DNA from: Symsagittifera roscoffensis
Lineage: Eukaryota; Xenacoelomorpha; Acoela; Convolutidae
Length of the DNA stretch: 64,000 bases
Assembly (NCBI RefSeq): GCF_963678635.1
Contig: NC_087063.1
Location: forward strand, 26,347,649-26,411,648
Direction: 5' to 3'
Shown: one piece after another, positions 11,658 to 22,711 of the stretch
How the letters are laid out: each line of letters begins with the position of its first letter
Position numbering within the stretch: position 1 is the first letter of the stretch
The notes under the pieces: generated by a model
Database searches by the model: none
Told to the model about the DNA's origin: nothing
Seen by the model: the letters and a program-made list of their open reading frames with translations, nothing else
Program-made: the position numbers and the translations under genes

Positions 11658-12151
11658 ACAAGACTGCTCGTATCAGGGCGAATCCCTGAATGTTCCGACT
11701 GCCTATTAAGGTTTATGGAGCAGTACTAACCTTAAAAAATTAAAAATAAAATAACAAAATGAAATCATGCACCCACACGCCATATAAAGTACAAAAAGAT
11801 AGATTTCGTTCCTTGTAACAAATCATTTGCGGCAAATAAGCTTCGTTCAACCAATTTGGAACGATTTCTAAGACGGATTAACTCTCCGCTTACGCGTTAA
11901 TAGCGCGAAGTATATCGCGCGTTAATTGTCCCAAATTGGCCAAAATGGCAATCTTTAAACCCCCATAACTTTACGAAAAATGATCACAGGTGAAATATCT
12001 TTTCAAATTTGAGCTCAGGACAACAATACCTTTCGAATGATATAAAAAATTCCGCCAAAAATGGCTAGTTAAAAAGTCGAATTTTGTCTGAAGAAAAAAA
12101 AACCCACCCCGAGCACAAATGTTCCGTTACTTTCGTATTGAAAGTCGGAAC
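11658..12151 (+). mobile_element. F1 element, copy C
   Basis: Same orientation and termini as copy A: ACAAGACTGCTCGTATCAGG at the left, TTTCGTATTGAAAGTCGGAA at the right. Internally colinear, with some deletions after the left hairpin. Confidence 0.75.
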
Positions 12152-12544
12152 AATAAGCAGAAAAAATTTTAAAGTATTTAGCTTGAACAAATACAATCGT
12201 GATGTTTTGTATAAATTTTCAGAAGTAGATTATACAGCCATAAAATTTTTGAGCAAACTTTCACTTCTATTGTTTTTTTTCAGATTGAATCAATTTGCAT
12301 AAAAAGCAGTCGCACCTCAAACGTTTGCTTTGAATCGGGTTGAAAAACTGTTGTTAGAACACTTATTGAACGCGACTGTAATTCAAAACTACTGCATTCT
12401 GTAGTCCCAGCAATTTTGTCGACTGATCAGCAATGTCATAAATACTCTATCTGATAATTAATTACAAAAAAAACAAAGGAGCGGAAAAATTGGAAACAGG
12501 TTGCTGGCATGTGAAAAACAATAAATCTATAACAATTCGAAGTG
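12152..12544. other. no gene seen
   Basis: Unique-looking AT-rich sequence. Confidence 0.4.
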
Positions 12545-13980
12545 AGGCTCCATGGATAATAATTGATTGTAATTGATTTTTGTGGTCAAAAATATTGGCA
12601 TTATAATCGACTATAAATTACGATTTAGGACCATGCAACCGATTATTATCCATTATATTTCAATAAATTTAGAGAAAAAAATGATTAAAATCCATATACA
12701 ATCCATCATAATGGATTACAATGGATTATAATATCTATAACTTTTTCTTTTCTGCAAAATTTTGAGCTTTTCTTGCATTACTCACAGCCTACTCGATTTT
12801 TAAAACATTTAGTTACTTACATTTAGTTAAATTTTGCAAAACCATTTTTTGCACCTGTCCTCACCCCCACCCTCGCCACCACCCCCCCACACCTACAAAC
12901 CTACCCCCACCCCACACCTAGCCCCCCACCTGCCCCCACCACCTACAAACGATCCCACCAACCCTCGCACTCGTAGGCATTTTTCATGTACTTTTACTGT
13001 AAATGTAAGTACGGGGTAAGTGTTGGGGAGGGGAGGTGATGGTAAGCGAAGAAAGTAAGATGGGGTGGCTAGTGTGGAGTGTTTAGGAGGAGGGGGAGAC
13101 AAGTAGAAAAAAGACAGTAAAAAAACATATTTTTTGCTGTAGCCAAATGTAAAACACAATTTAGAAAAATCCAATTTAGAAAATTTTGGAAAAATCCAGG
13201 CTCTTACTCGAAAACATTTATCAAAACCCAATATAGTCTATTATGAAGCATTTTGATCCATTATAAACCATTATAATCCCTAATAATCCATTATAATCCA
13301 TTATAATAGATTGTAATGGATTAAATTGATTTCTACCTTATTGTTCCGACTTTCGATACGAAAGTAACGGAATATTTGTGCTCGGGGTGGGTTTTTTTTT
13401 CTTCAGACAAATTTCGACTTTTTAACTAGCCATTTTTGATTGAATTTTTTTTATATCATTCGAAAGCTATTGTTGTCCTGAGCTTAAATTTGAAAAGATA
13501 TTTTACATTTTCGTAAAGTTATGAGGGTTTAAAGATTGCCATTTTGGCCAATTTGGGACAATTAACGCGCGATATATTTCGCGCTATTAACGCGTAAGCG
13601 GAGAGTTAATCCGTCTTAGAAATTGTTCCAAATTGGTTGAAAGAAGCTTATTTGCCATAATTAATTTGTTACAAGGAGCGAAATCTATCCTTTTGTACGT
13701 TATATGGCGTGTGGGGGGATGATTTTCATTTAAAAAATTCAAATTTCAAAAAAAAATTTCATTTTGTTTTTTCACATTTAACTTTTTAATGTTATTACTG
13801 CCCCATAAACCTTAAAAGGCAGTCGGAACTTTCAGGGCTTCGCCCTGATACGAGTAGTCTTGTTTGTTTTATAATCGTTTATTAATCATTTGTAATCAAA
13901 AACTTTAGACTTTAGACAGACCATAAAAATCCAATATAATTGTTTATTATCCGTTGAATCTCATCGTGGGAAGACCATTC
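12545..13980. mobile_element. F6 element interrupted by an F1 element
   Basis: Left arm (12553-12745) with CCATGGATAATAATTGATTG and TTATAATCGACTATAA units; a C-rich block (about 12856-12960) followed by a G-rich block (about 13015-13100); then a right arm of CCATTATAATCCATTATAAT units that stops at 13342. The arm resumes at 13865 (ATAATCGTTTATTAATC) after F1 copy D, and ends near ATCGTGGGAAG at about 13975. Organisation matches the complete F6 at 45391-46468. Overlapping frames through the C-rich/G-rich core are compositional artefacts. Confidence 0.6.
13343..13864 (-). mobile_element. F1 element, copy D, nested in F6
   Basis: Reverse orientation: begins GTTCCGACTTTCGATACGAA and ends with CAGGGCTTCGCCCTG then ATACGAGTAGTCTTGTTT. 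It splits the right arm of the surrounding F6 element, so it inserted later. Confidence 0.75.
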
Positions 13981-14575
13981 ATTCATCGGGGTGAAGCCCT
14001 GAATGCTCCGGTGCCCCTTAGAGCTGAAGAAAAAAATTGTGTTTCGAGAAAATCAAAAAAAATAACAATCAAAAATAAAATGGAAGGTTTTTCTTTTCTT
14101 ATCGTCTTTTTTGACTGAAACAAAACCCAAGCACAAAATATTCATGAAAATCTGAACAACAAGGTTACCCGACAAAAACCGACAGCCCAAACGTTCCGAC
14201 TGCATTTTCAAGAACCATAATTTGAGTTTAAAAAAAAAGAAATAAATTGACTAGTTCAGTTTAGCATTTTTTTTTGGGATAGGTCGCCACGATTTAATAA
14301 ATTCTAGCATCAAAAACAAAGAAACGATATTGTTGTGTAATGTGATCTGTAAGTTACAGACAGCCATTATGAAAGTCATAAAATTAATACTGATGTCATA
14401 GAACTTATCTGGAAAAAGAGAAAACAAATTTAGATCAGTACACAAACTAACGAATTTCAGTCCAGCTCGTTTTACCTTCCTGAAAAACGTTTCAACAATT
14501 GTCCACAACATGATTAAATTGGCCTCAAATCCTTAGATCTTTACTCAAAATAAATGCAGGTAATTGTTCCGACTT
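13981..14575. other. no gene; F1-end-like fragment at 13972-14015
   Basis: CATCGGGGTGAAGCCCTGAA followed by TGCTCCGGTGCCCCTTA resembles a solo F1 left hairpin. The open frame at 14251-14511 (minus) has no family signature. Confidence 0.35.
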
Positions 14576-15046
14576 TCGTAACGAAAGTAACGGAATATTT
14601 GTGCTCGGGGTGGGGTTTTTTTTTCTTCAGTCAAAAATGGCTAGTTAAAAAGTCGAAATTTGTCTGAGTTTTTAAATATCATTCGAAAGGTATTGTTATC
14701 TTGAGCTCAAGTTTGAAAAGATATTCCACCTGTGATAGTTTTTCGCAAAGTTATGGGGGTTTCAAAATTGCCATTTTGGCCAATTTGGGACAATTAACGC
14801 GCGATATATTTCGCGCTCCTAATGCGCAAGCGGAGATTTAATCCGTCTCTTAGAAATCAATCCAAATTGGTTAAAGGAAGCTCATTTGCGAAACTGATTT
14901 GTTAATAGGAGCAAAATGTATCGCTTTGTACTTTATATTTCATTTTATTACATTTATTTTGTTTCGTGTTATTACTTGTTTAATTTGTTTCATGTTATTA
15001 GGCAGTCGGAACATTCAAGGCTTTGCCCTGATTCGAACAGTCTTGT
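14576..15046 (-). mobile_element. F1 element, copy E, with an internal micro-inversion
   Basis: Ends as in copy D (GTTCCGACTTTCGTAACGAA and AAGGCTTTGCCCTGATTCGA). The segment at about 14629-14668 lies in the opposite orientation relative to copies A, C and D. The 3' third is shortened. Confidence 0.7.
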
Positions 15047-15429
15047 TGTTTTAATTTGAAAAAGTCAACATCTTCAAAAGAATATAAAAACTAATTTTTG
15101 TTCTCGTTTCCACGTTCTTGTTTCCACTTTTTTGTTTATACCATTTTCACAAAACTCTCTGCTCCCTCCCGGGATGAATCTTTTAATCTACCGGCTCCAA
15201 GTTGAATTCCAGTCCAATTGAAGGGCAGTCGGAACATTCAGGGCTTTGCTATCATACGAATAATCCTGCTAATTATTACTTCGATTGCTAAAATTGGTTT
15301 TTATTCAGAAAACACTCTTAGCCTATTCCATGACTGTCTTTAAAACTTGAAACAATAAATGCAGTGTTTCCATTCAAACCATAAATTTAATTCTATGTCC
15401 AAAAACCAAATATTGATACAGGTAACCTC
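15047..15429. other. no gene; solo F1-end fragment
   Basis: GGCAGTCGGAACATTCAGGG at about 15225 with a partial hairpin is the end of another F1 copy. Nothing else recognised. Confidence 0.35.
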
Positions 15430-15890
15430 AGTGGCGGATTTGGGGGGGGGGGGGGAGGGAGCAGGGTGGAACCTTCTTTTCCTCCCCCCCCCCCACTCAG
15501 GGATTCAATACCTCACCTCACCATGAAAAGGGCCCCCCTTTGTTTTTATTTTATGACTTCTTTTAAAGCCAACCAATCCTAAAGATTTTCTAATTATCAA
15601 TATTAAAAAAAAACAAATTAATTTTGAAGGGGAGCGCTCCAATTATATACTAATTTTGAAGGGGAGCGCGAGCCAAAAAAAACGTTGTTTTTTCAAAATT
15701 TGCCTGCAACGTATTTTTTTTTGTCTAAATAGCGTCTTTATAGTGTTCTGGGAGCTCTAGGAAAAACAACATGATCGACCTAAAAAAAGTCAACAAAACT
15801 TTTTGAAAATCCGCTCCCTTCCCCTCCACCCCCCCCCCCCCCCCCCCCCTCTTTAGAGAACTTTAGAGAAAATACTAGCTCCGCCAATGG
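15430..15890. repeat. decayed F8 (hAT-like) element with poly-G and poly-C tracts
   Basis: Starts CAGTGGCGGATTTGG followed by a G run, ends TACTAGCTCCGCCAATGG after a long C run. The interior AAGGGGAGCGCGAGCC and TTGCCTGCAACG motifs match the F8 elements at 17370 and 52587. Homopolymer lengths may be assembly-dependent. Confidence 0.5.
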
Positions 15891-16631
15891 GAAAACACAT
15901 TTTTCAGATGCAGCTGGATGGGTATTGCTATTTTCAGTTTTTAAATTAGGTCAAGAAAAATGACCAACTTGACTTTTGTAATAAGAAAATAATGTAAAAA
16001 CCCAGTTTCACATATGTTCAACATCCCAAAAATGAATTTTGTAAGTATGCGAACAAGCAAGCAGAAGTTAAAAGTAGTAAACATCTAACGCCTAAGACTT
16101 TTTTCATTATTCTTGATAATTTTGACGAATTTTATTTCTGCTCGCACCAGACCTTGCCTAAAAAGGCAACCCTTTCCAATTAAAATGTGTAATTGGAAAA
16201 AAAAAACATTTTAATTGAAGAATTGCGAAAGAAGCCGTTCATTTGTGAAAGCTCGTAAAATAGAAGATTGAAATAGTCACGCTAAGGAAACTGAAACGAA
16301 AGGTAGACGCTTTTGTTTGTGAGGTTTTTGAATAACTTATTAGGTAAATTTGTGAGAAACTAGTTTTGACTTACTTTTTAATTTTATAAAATAAAGATTT
16401 CAGATTCAAAAATAAATCGATACCTAAAATTAAAATAATTGTGAAAAATTGAAAAAGCTATGCTCTTTTTGCTTTTCCCAATTGAATTAAAAGGTTGAAA
16501 TTGAGGAGATTTTTTAGGCTACAAGGGTCTGATTTGTATTTATTCCCAATGGGATACACAAAAAATAGAAGAGCAGAAACAAAACGGAACAAAGTCATAA
16601 ATGAAAATGGAAAAAACAAGTGGTTCCTTTC
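15891..16631. other. no gene seen
   Basis: AT-rich, with a small inverted AATTGGAAA/TTTCCAATT pair at 16175-16200. Nothing else. Confidence 0.4.
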
Positions 16632-16812
16632 TCTTGGGTAAGTTGGATGACAGCGTTGCGAGTTTTTGCCCCATCAATCACTCTCAGAGCAAGCATTCCA
16701 TTTCATCATTTCACAACTATGTTTGTTCGTTCACGTATAACTGGTCCCAGTTATCACTATCGCAAATATTTTACGCACAAGTTCCATTCTTTCAGTCAGG
16801 AAATTTTTACAT
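16632..16812 (-). pseudogene. coding-like remnant, family unknown
   Basis: On the minus strand one frame gives FLTERMELVRKIFAIVIT. After a shift of one frame it continues GPVIRERTNIVVK, two adjacent TGA stops, then NGMLALRVIDGAKTRNA and VIQLTQEKG. A second copy of the VIDGAKT-NA--Q-TQE segment is at 17749-17800 on the plus strand, where it differs mostly by conservative changes. Frameshift plus two stops argue for a pseudogene. I do not recognise the protein. Confidence 0.35.
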
Positions 16813-17164
16813 CCCATTTATTTTAGAGCCATAACTTAACCAATATGGAGTTTGATGATTCCTGAGTTTTTCCCAATCAATAGGTGATAAAAATAACAAA
16901 TAACTTTTAAGCACTGATTGTTATGAAATTAACAATCAGTTTCAAGGTAGAAAATCAAATTATCTGATAATTTATTCCAATTGAAGCGATATATTACACA
17001 GGATAAGGATGATTATTTAGATTGGGCTTATGATGATAATGAAGAGTTACTTTTTAAAATAATTCATTCAACCTAATACTCATGGGACGACGTCAAGAGC
17101 AAAAAAATAGCAAAAATAAAATGATCCGTATCAAAGATAATAGCTTTTTTCTCCATAAACTTCC

Positions 17165-17325
17165 TTGAGCTGAGGTCGGCGTATTATGTCGCGACCAAAA
17201 ACAGCCTCTCGAAGGAATCATCGTACAGTCGCATTGAGCTTTTGGAGTAGCGCAAGGTCTGAGGAAAGTAGCGAATTAAGTGCAGTTCGGTCGCGGCATA
17301 GTTCGCTCTCAGTCGAAACTTACAT
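17165..17325. other. GC-richer island with inverted 12-bp ends
   Basis: TATGTCGCGACC (about 17187) and GGTCGCGGCATA (about 17301) are an inverted pair inside a stretch clearly richer in GC than its surroundings. A minus-strand frame of about 45 codons is open across it (includes LIRYFPQTLRYSKSSMRLYD). Could be an exon or a small element. Confidence 0.25.
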
Positions 17326-17369
17326 TTTTTAGGTCGATTACATTGGTTTCCCTATCTCTCCCAAAGCAC

Positions 17370-17921
17370 TAATAAGACCTTGCTTTGGCCAAATTTTCTG
17401 CGCCGCAGGTAATTTTTTGTAAAACAGGCGAAAAAAGACGTTTCTGGAAAGTGATAACCAAAAAATTGTGTTTTTTCGGCGCGCGCTCCCCCTCAAAATT
17501 AGAATATATTGACGCCGAAGGCACCTTTAGAGAAAAATTTAAAAAACAGCCAGCTAAAATTGGAGGTTGCAAAATAGTTCCAAAGGGGGCACCAGCGGCC
17601 CAGAAAATCAGTTTGGTCGATCTGAAAAAAAAGAAGGTAAATAATCCGCCCCCTCCCCTCAAGAAAATCCTAAATCCGTCTCTGTATGGGGTCAATTCCG
17701 CGAGGGGACGTCCTCCCTAAATCCACTACGGGGCAAAAACCCGCTAGCGTGATTGATGGAGCAAAAACTAGCAACGCTGACGTCCAATTTACCCAAGAGA
17801 TTTCAAAAGTTTGCCTGCGGCGAAAAAAAAAAACAATTTGGTCGACCTGCAAAAAAGGTCAACAAAGTTTTTGCAAAATTTTTGAAAATCCCCCCTCGAG
17901 AAAATCATAGATCCGCCCCTG
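17370..17921. mobile_element. F8 (hAT-like) MITE remnants
   Basis: The right end ATAGATCCGCCCCTG at 17907-17921 is the F8 terminus. A second, mutated end (AAATCCGTCTCTG) lies at about 17670-17683, so two partial copies appear to be fused. Internal marks GGCGCGCGCTCCCCCTCAAA and CCCCTCGAGAAAATC are shared with 35684-36014 and 52587-52955. Overlapping open frames on both strands here come from the repeat. Confidence 0.55.
17749..17800 (+). repeat. second copy of the VIDGAKT-type coding-like segment
   Basis: About 50 bp matching 16632-16690 in inverted orientation (VIDGAKTSNADVQFTQE). It is embedded in the F8 remnant. Confidence 0.4.
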
Positions 17922-18597
17922 AAGAAGAGAGTAGATGATTGAAAGATAATCAAGTGAAAGAAACAAGGCATATGCAACGTCTTCAAAACATTAAGAGTCG
18001 AGAAAATGAAAATTTTGCTGTAATAAATTGCGAGCGCCAATAACTGCCAGATCAATCGTGGTAACCTATTGGTTTATGGCCCGGTTCTTTATATTCTATA
18101 GGGATCGCTAGCTCGTTTTTGGAGGAATAGATAAACAAATAAACACCAGACAACTATGTCCGGACATGAACGGAACTAAGTTTCGAATAACAAATATCAA
18201 AAGATTTTGACTCAATCAAATTCTGGGACTCGGAATTAGAATTGAACCTTGATCCCACTATTATCGTAAATAGCCTACCGTTATGAAAAACTGGTTAACT
18301 CTGAAAGCTCTGAAGACTAAACCTTGTGAAAGTTGTTTGAACCAACTGCCAGCGGTACTAGGATTTTCTTAAAATTTAACCGGCCATGAAATTATTAAAT
18401 CAGCTTTGATATTTAATTTTAAAACAAAATGGCAATTCGAAAACGGAGGCGAAATTCCAACAAATTGGCATATAATTGTGACAAATTTCTGTGTGTGGGC
18501 AATGGTATGTAAAAAACAAAAATCCAAATTTCACAAAATTCGTTAACCTAAAGGCCAAAGGCTTTTCTTAAAAAATCAAAGGCAGTCGAACTGTAGG
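17922..18597. other. no gene seen
   Basis: AT-rich. A GGTTCAATTC motif at about 18240-18255 (minus) looks like a tRNA B-box, but no fold could be built around it. Confidence 0.35.
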
Positions 18598-18738
18598 ACC
18601 TTCCAAGTAGGCAGACATTCGCCGCATCTGGACAAGTTAGCTAATTTGCTGGAACAACAATGCATGTTGCCAGAAACTTTTATTTGTGGATAGTATCAGC
18701 AGTACCTTCGTATGGAAACTACACCCCTTAAGAATTAA
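18598..18738 (+). pseudogene. short coding-like remnant, family unknown
   Basis: A 47-codon frame with a single internal TAG reads TFQVGRHSPHLDKLANLLEQ, then QCMLPETFICG, stop, YQQYLRMETTPLKN. Amino acid composition and base composition differ from the surrounding AT-rich DNA. It could be a relic of an exon. Not recognised. Confidence 0.3.
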
Positions 18739-19715
18739 TTCAATGGTCAAATTGTACTTAACTTAGAAATCGCATCGGAAATTGTCGCCATTTGCAATGG
18801 GAGGGGCAGTGGGCAGTGGGTAGTGGAGGGGGGTCTGAAACTCCACGTATGTGAGTGATCATCCGCGGATGGTAGATTTTGTGTTGGGTTTTGTCAACTC
18901 TTTCAGGTCAACCAAATCTTTGTTAATTTTCATGCTTAAATTGACACCCTTTGGAAATTAAAATTCAAGGGCGCTTTTTACCGAGTTTTTGAGATAAATC
19001 CAAAAAATCTGCCACCAAAAATTGTAAGACAAAGAGCTTCAAACTGAAACAATCAAAAAAGATCATGTAGAGGAAACATTTTCAAAAAACATTAAAAACA
19101 ATTTTCGATTTTCTGTGAATTTTTTTCAATTTTCATATATTAAAAAAATGACCCCTATTCCTTGGACTTAAGGGGCTGGTAAAGTAATCAGCGTTTTTTC
19201 CTGAAACGAGCAGTAATGTTTGGTTTTATTGTCACTTTGAGACTCTAGTTTTCTTTTTTTTACATTCTAAAATACTTAAGGGTCAAACCAGTTCAAAAAA
19301 TTTTTCTTAGAAAATCTTGATCCAGATACCAAAAAACCACGCAAAAGAGTTCTAAACAAGCAACTGCATGATAACTATAATACAAAGAGGGTTCAATATC
19401 ATAATCAAGTGTTAAAACTTTTTTAAAAATCAATTTTAAGTTTTTTTAAAATGTTTTAACTAGACATTGACATCATATCCAATGACTTCATTACCAAGCA
19501 GTTTTGATAAAACAAAATTATTGCTTGGAAGAATAATTTGACGTAGTTTTATGTGGTACCCGAGTCAGCGTTAAAAAACGCTGAACTCGTAAAGTGACAA
19601 CAAAAACAAAATCTAGCAAAACTGTTTTTTAAGATCAGGAACAAGCTCTGACTACTTCTGCAGTCCCTTAAGCTCAAAGAGTAGTTTTTTTTTCAAAATT
19701 ATGTTTAATGAAACT
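18739..19715. other. no gene seen
   Basis: AT-rich with a G-rich patch at 18800-18835. No recognisable frame. Confidence 0.4.
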
Positions 19716-19950
19716 TCGGAACCAAAAATTTTCAAAAAACTAAGAAAATGTTTCTTCCACATTCTTAGATAAAGTGATGTAATTAGCGTCTAAAATGGTA
19801 AAAAATAGTTTCAGCTAGCTTCTAGCTTATTGAAATTTCGGAACCAAAGTTTTCAAAAAACTCAGAAAATGTTTCTTCCACAACCGTAGGTAAAGTGATG
19901 TAATTAGCGACCAAAAAGGTAAAAATAGTTTTGGGTAGCTTCTAGCTTAT
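19716..19950. repeat. ~118-bp tandem duplication
   Basis: Two head-to-tail units share CGGAACCAAA, AGAAAATGTTTCTTCCACA, AAAGTGATGTAATTAGCG and AGCTTCTAGCTTAT, with several differences between them. Confidence 0.75.
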
Positions 19951-21470
19951 CTCAAATCAAATATTGGAATTTCTTATACCCAAGAATTACAACTCAAGCG
20001 TTAAAAATAATATATTGCGCGTCGATTGTCCAAATTTAGTCAAATTGGCGTTTATCAAACCGCCATAACTTTAGAAAAAACAATCCTAGTTAAAAACTTA
20101 TTTAATTTTGAGCACAGGTTGTCAATCAAAACTTTTAACTGTTATTAGAAGCTCCAGTCAAATTAATTAATCAAAAATTCAAAGTTCGGCTGTATTAAAA
20201 ACACACCATGCAAAAACATTTCAAATGTTCTTCAAAATTATTTTTTCTTTGCTATTGATGAAAATAACGGATGAAGAGGAATAAAAACTTCGCTCACCTT
20301 TTCTAAATCTGGAGTTGTTGATTTTTGAAATACTTTTATAACAAAAATGTCTCCAAAATTTTTAAGCTTTAAGTTTTTTTTTTCAAACTCATTGCAACAA
20401 GCTCTAAAATCTTAAAGAGTTTTATCTGATATTTTTGCTTTCATATATCATAACAAACATTTCTGACAAAATTTGTGATCTAAAAACCAAACACAATGTA
20501 CAAAACTAAACAATACTGCTCGCTTCAGGGCAACGTACTAATTGTTCCTTTTGTCCTTTCGCGTCAACCAAAAGGATTCTCGGAATGAAAAATTACAAGA
20601 ATTTGTCCAAAAAAATGGGGCCTAGGAAAATAAGAGAGAAGCAAATTGGACAACAGTAGCATGTTTTATAGACGACAACAATTGAAATTGAAATTAGACA
20701 ATAACTTTTTGTGAATTTAGACAATACGAAGTGGGTTATCAAAACTTTTTGATTCGAATGAAATTACACAAAAACGAAAAGGGTCATTGACCAAATGCTG
20801 TTATTCGCTTGTCGTCTAAGTTGTTCAACCCGAAAAAAAAACTTTATTTCTTAGCATTATTCTCCTCCTGCTATTTTCTATCAAAATAATCAATATAATT
20901 GACGTGTCTATCAAAGTAATTGACGTGTCTATCAAAAAAGGCTAAACTCTCGCCTCAGATTTAGTTTGCCGCATAAACTTTAAAAGAACAAAGGGTGATG
21001 CGCGCTATTTATCCCAAATTAAATTTAAATCTTCAAAGTAGACCTAGAAACTAATTTTCTTATAATTATGCGAAAAATTATCACTTCAATGTATTTTTGA
21101 TTTGAGCCTGGACATGAGTGTCTTTCAGTCTGTATACTTAATTGTCCTCAAAAAATGATGTTTGCCTGAGAAAAAAGCTATCTCGAGCAGAAAAACTGTG
21201 TCATTTTCTTCGAAGAAGTGCCTTAAAGAAAAAATCTCTCTAAGGTTTTTGTTCAAGAGATAATTAAATTTGAAGGATGCAACAGGCTTGTACGTTTTGC
21301 AATGAACCCATGAGAAATGGATATAAAATAAGCTCCGTGAGCCCTTCTCCAAAACAGTTGCAATCAATGCATTGGATTGTCAGGCAAATAATTTTAGTAT
21401 AAAACTGCTGTATCATTTGTAAATGTAAGTGTTTTCAAAAGTTCGATTCGTTGAATTGATTTACGCAATA
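19951..21470. repeat. old F1-like fragments in AT-rich DNA
   Basis: Short stretches recall F1: TATATTGCGCGTCGATTGTC (about 20010), CATAACTTTAGAAAAAACAA (about 20070), ACTGCTCGCTTCAGGGC (about 20515) and GATGCGCGCTATTTATCCC (about 21000). Too diverged to draw borders. No gene. Confidence 0.35.
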
Positions 21471-21926
21471 CAGTGCTGATTTAAATTATCCGGACAAAAT
21501 GAACAAAACCTGAACTTTGAAACACGCTTTTCTCAAATTGCGTTAAGATTACACGAAAAGTGAAGAGAACAATAGTTGCTTAGAATTTCATCAGAATTAA
21601 TATGGTGCCATTATTTCTCCGAAATTCGCAACCAAAATTCTACCCCAAAATTGGGTTATTTTGGTTTTTTTTTTCAATTAATCAAGAATTACGCTGAAGC
21701 TACTTTGTTAATTGATTACAAGAATATATCACAAGAAGCCAATTACACAGAAATAATTGGCTTCGCAGAAATAATTGCACCATATTAATTCTTTTATAAT
21801 TGCACCATATAATTGCACTTTTGTTCTCTTCACTTTTGCCTAAACCTTAACCCAGTTTGAGAAAAACGTGTTTGAAAATTCAAGGGTGGTTCGTTTTGTC
21901 CGGATAGTTTATTTAAATCAGCCCTG
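21471..21926. mobile_element. palindromic TA-flanked MITE, shortened copy
   Basis: Starts CAGTGCTGATTTAAATTATC after TA and ends with the inverted GTCCGGATAGTTTATTTAAA then CAGCCCTG before CA. Near-identical to the 729-bp element at 34873-35601 but missing most of its centre. Arms pair with each other. TA target and CAGTG ends fit Tc1/mariner-derived MITEs. Confidence 0.8.
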
Positions 21927-22644
21927 CATTACTTTCAGCATACATTTTGATTCTTTTCGCAGATGAAATTCTTTTGGGGTATTTTCTAGAATTAAATTTG
22001 CATTTCTTGAGTCAAATTTTTAACACTTCTTTTTCAGTTAAGAGGAAATTAACTGAAAAAATTAGCTGAAACATTTAAGCTGAGAAAAACAAAGCTATGC
22101 TTACTAAAGTCAATTTAACAAAGTAAACCAGCCAATTTAACAACGTAATTTTTACTACGTAGTCATTTCGTTGAAAAATCTAAATCCACAAAAACTTAAC
22201 TCGTATAACTTAACACAAATTTTTTGCTGTATGAGCTACTTATCTTAGCTCATACCTTAGACCATATCACACCAAAGTTAACCCTGCAATTAACGCACAC
22301 ATTTAATTGAAAAACTTGATTTATCTCAGCTATGCATAATAAAAAGAGGCTATCTAAATATTAAAGGTTCTTTTCGGTAAAATTTTATTGACTACTCAGG
22401 CTAGGATGAAAAAACCTTACATGGCGTGCGGCTAGTGTGAAGAAAACCGCAACAACCAGAAAATGGATATCAAATGTGAGTTTCAAACGTTTATTCAAAG
22501 CTGGTTATAAAAAAAAATTTTTTTTCAAACGGAAAATGTTCAAAAATAGTTCAAAAACAGTTGTTCAAAACACGATAAAAACAGCTCTATTTGGTGCAAA
22601 TAGAAAAAGTGAAATAATCCGCGAATTAGCAAAAAAATTGGCAA
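21927..22644. other. no gene seen
   Basis: AT-rich. The open frame 22437-22679 (plus) is Lys/Phe-rich and has no signature. Confidence 0.4.
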
Positions 22645-22711
22645 CATCTCTGATGCGATCTGCGACCAGAAGATTGTGAGTCTCACCCACTAACCATTCA
22701 GCCACGGACGC
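22645..22711 (-). repeat. tRNA-like segment, probably a SINE head
   Basis: On the minus strand TCCGTGGCTGAATGGTTAGT carries a good A-box (TGGCTGAATGG), followed by GACTCACAATCTTCTGGTCG and a degenerate B-box, GATCGCATC. The arms do not give a full cloverleaf, so a functional tRNA gene is unlikely. Confidence 0.45.

Noticed and set aside
12834-13231. Pro-rich and Gly-rich open frames
   Set aside because: They translate the C-rich/G-rich core of an F6 repeat. The similar core at 45770-46075 does not keep the frame.
9533-15046. F1 as a Helitron
   Set aside because: A hairpin near one end is Helitron-like, but the terminus (CAGTCTTG) is not CTRR, the other end also has a hairpin, and insertion between A and T could not be shown.
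17369-17720. Overlapping open frames of about 110 codons on both strands
   Set aside because: They coincide with hAT-like repeat sequence that occurs elsewhere without conserved frames.
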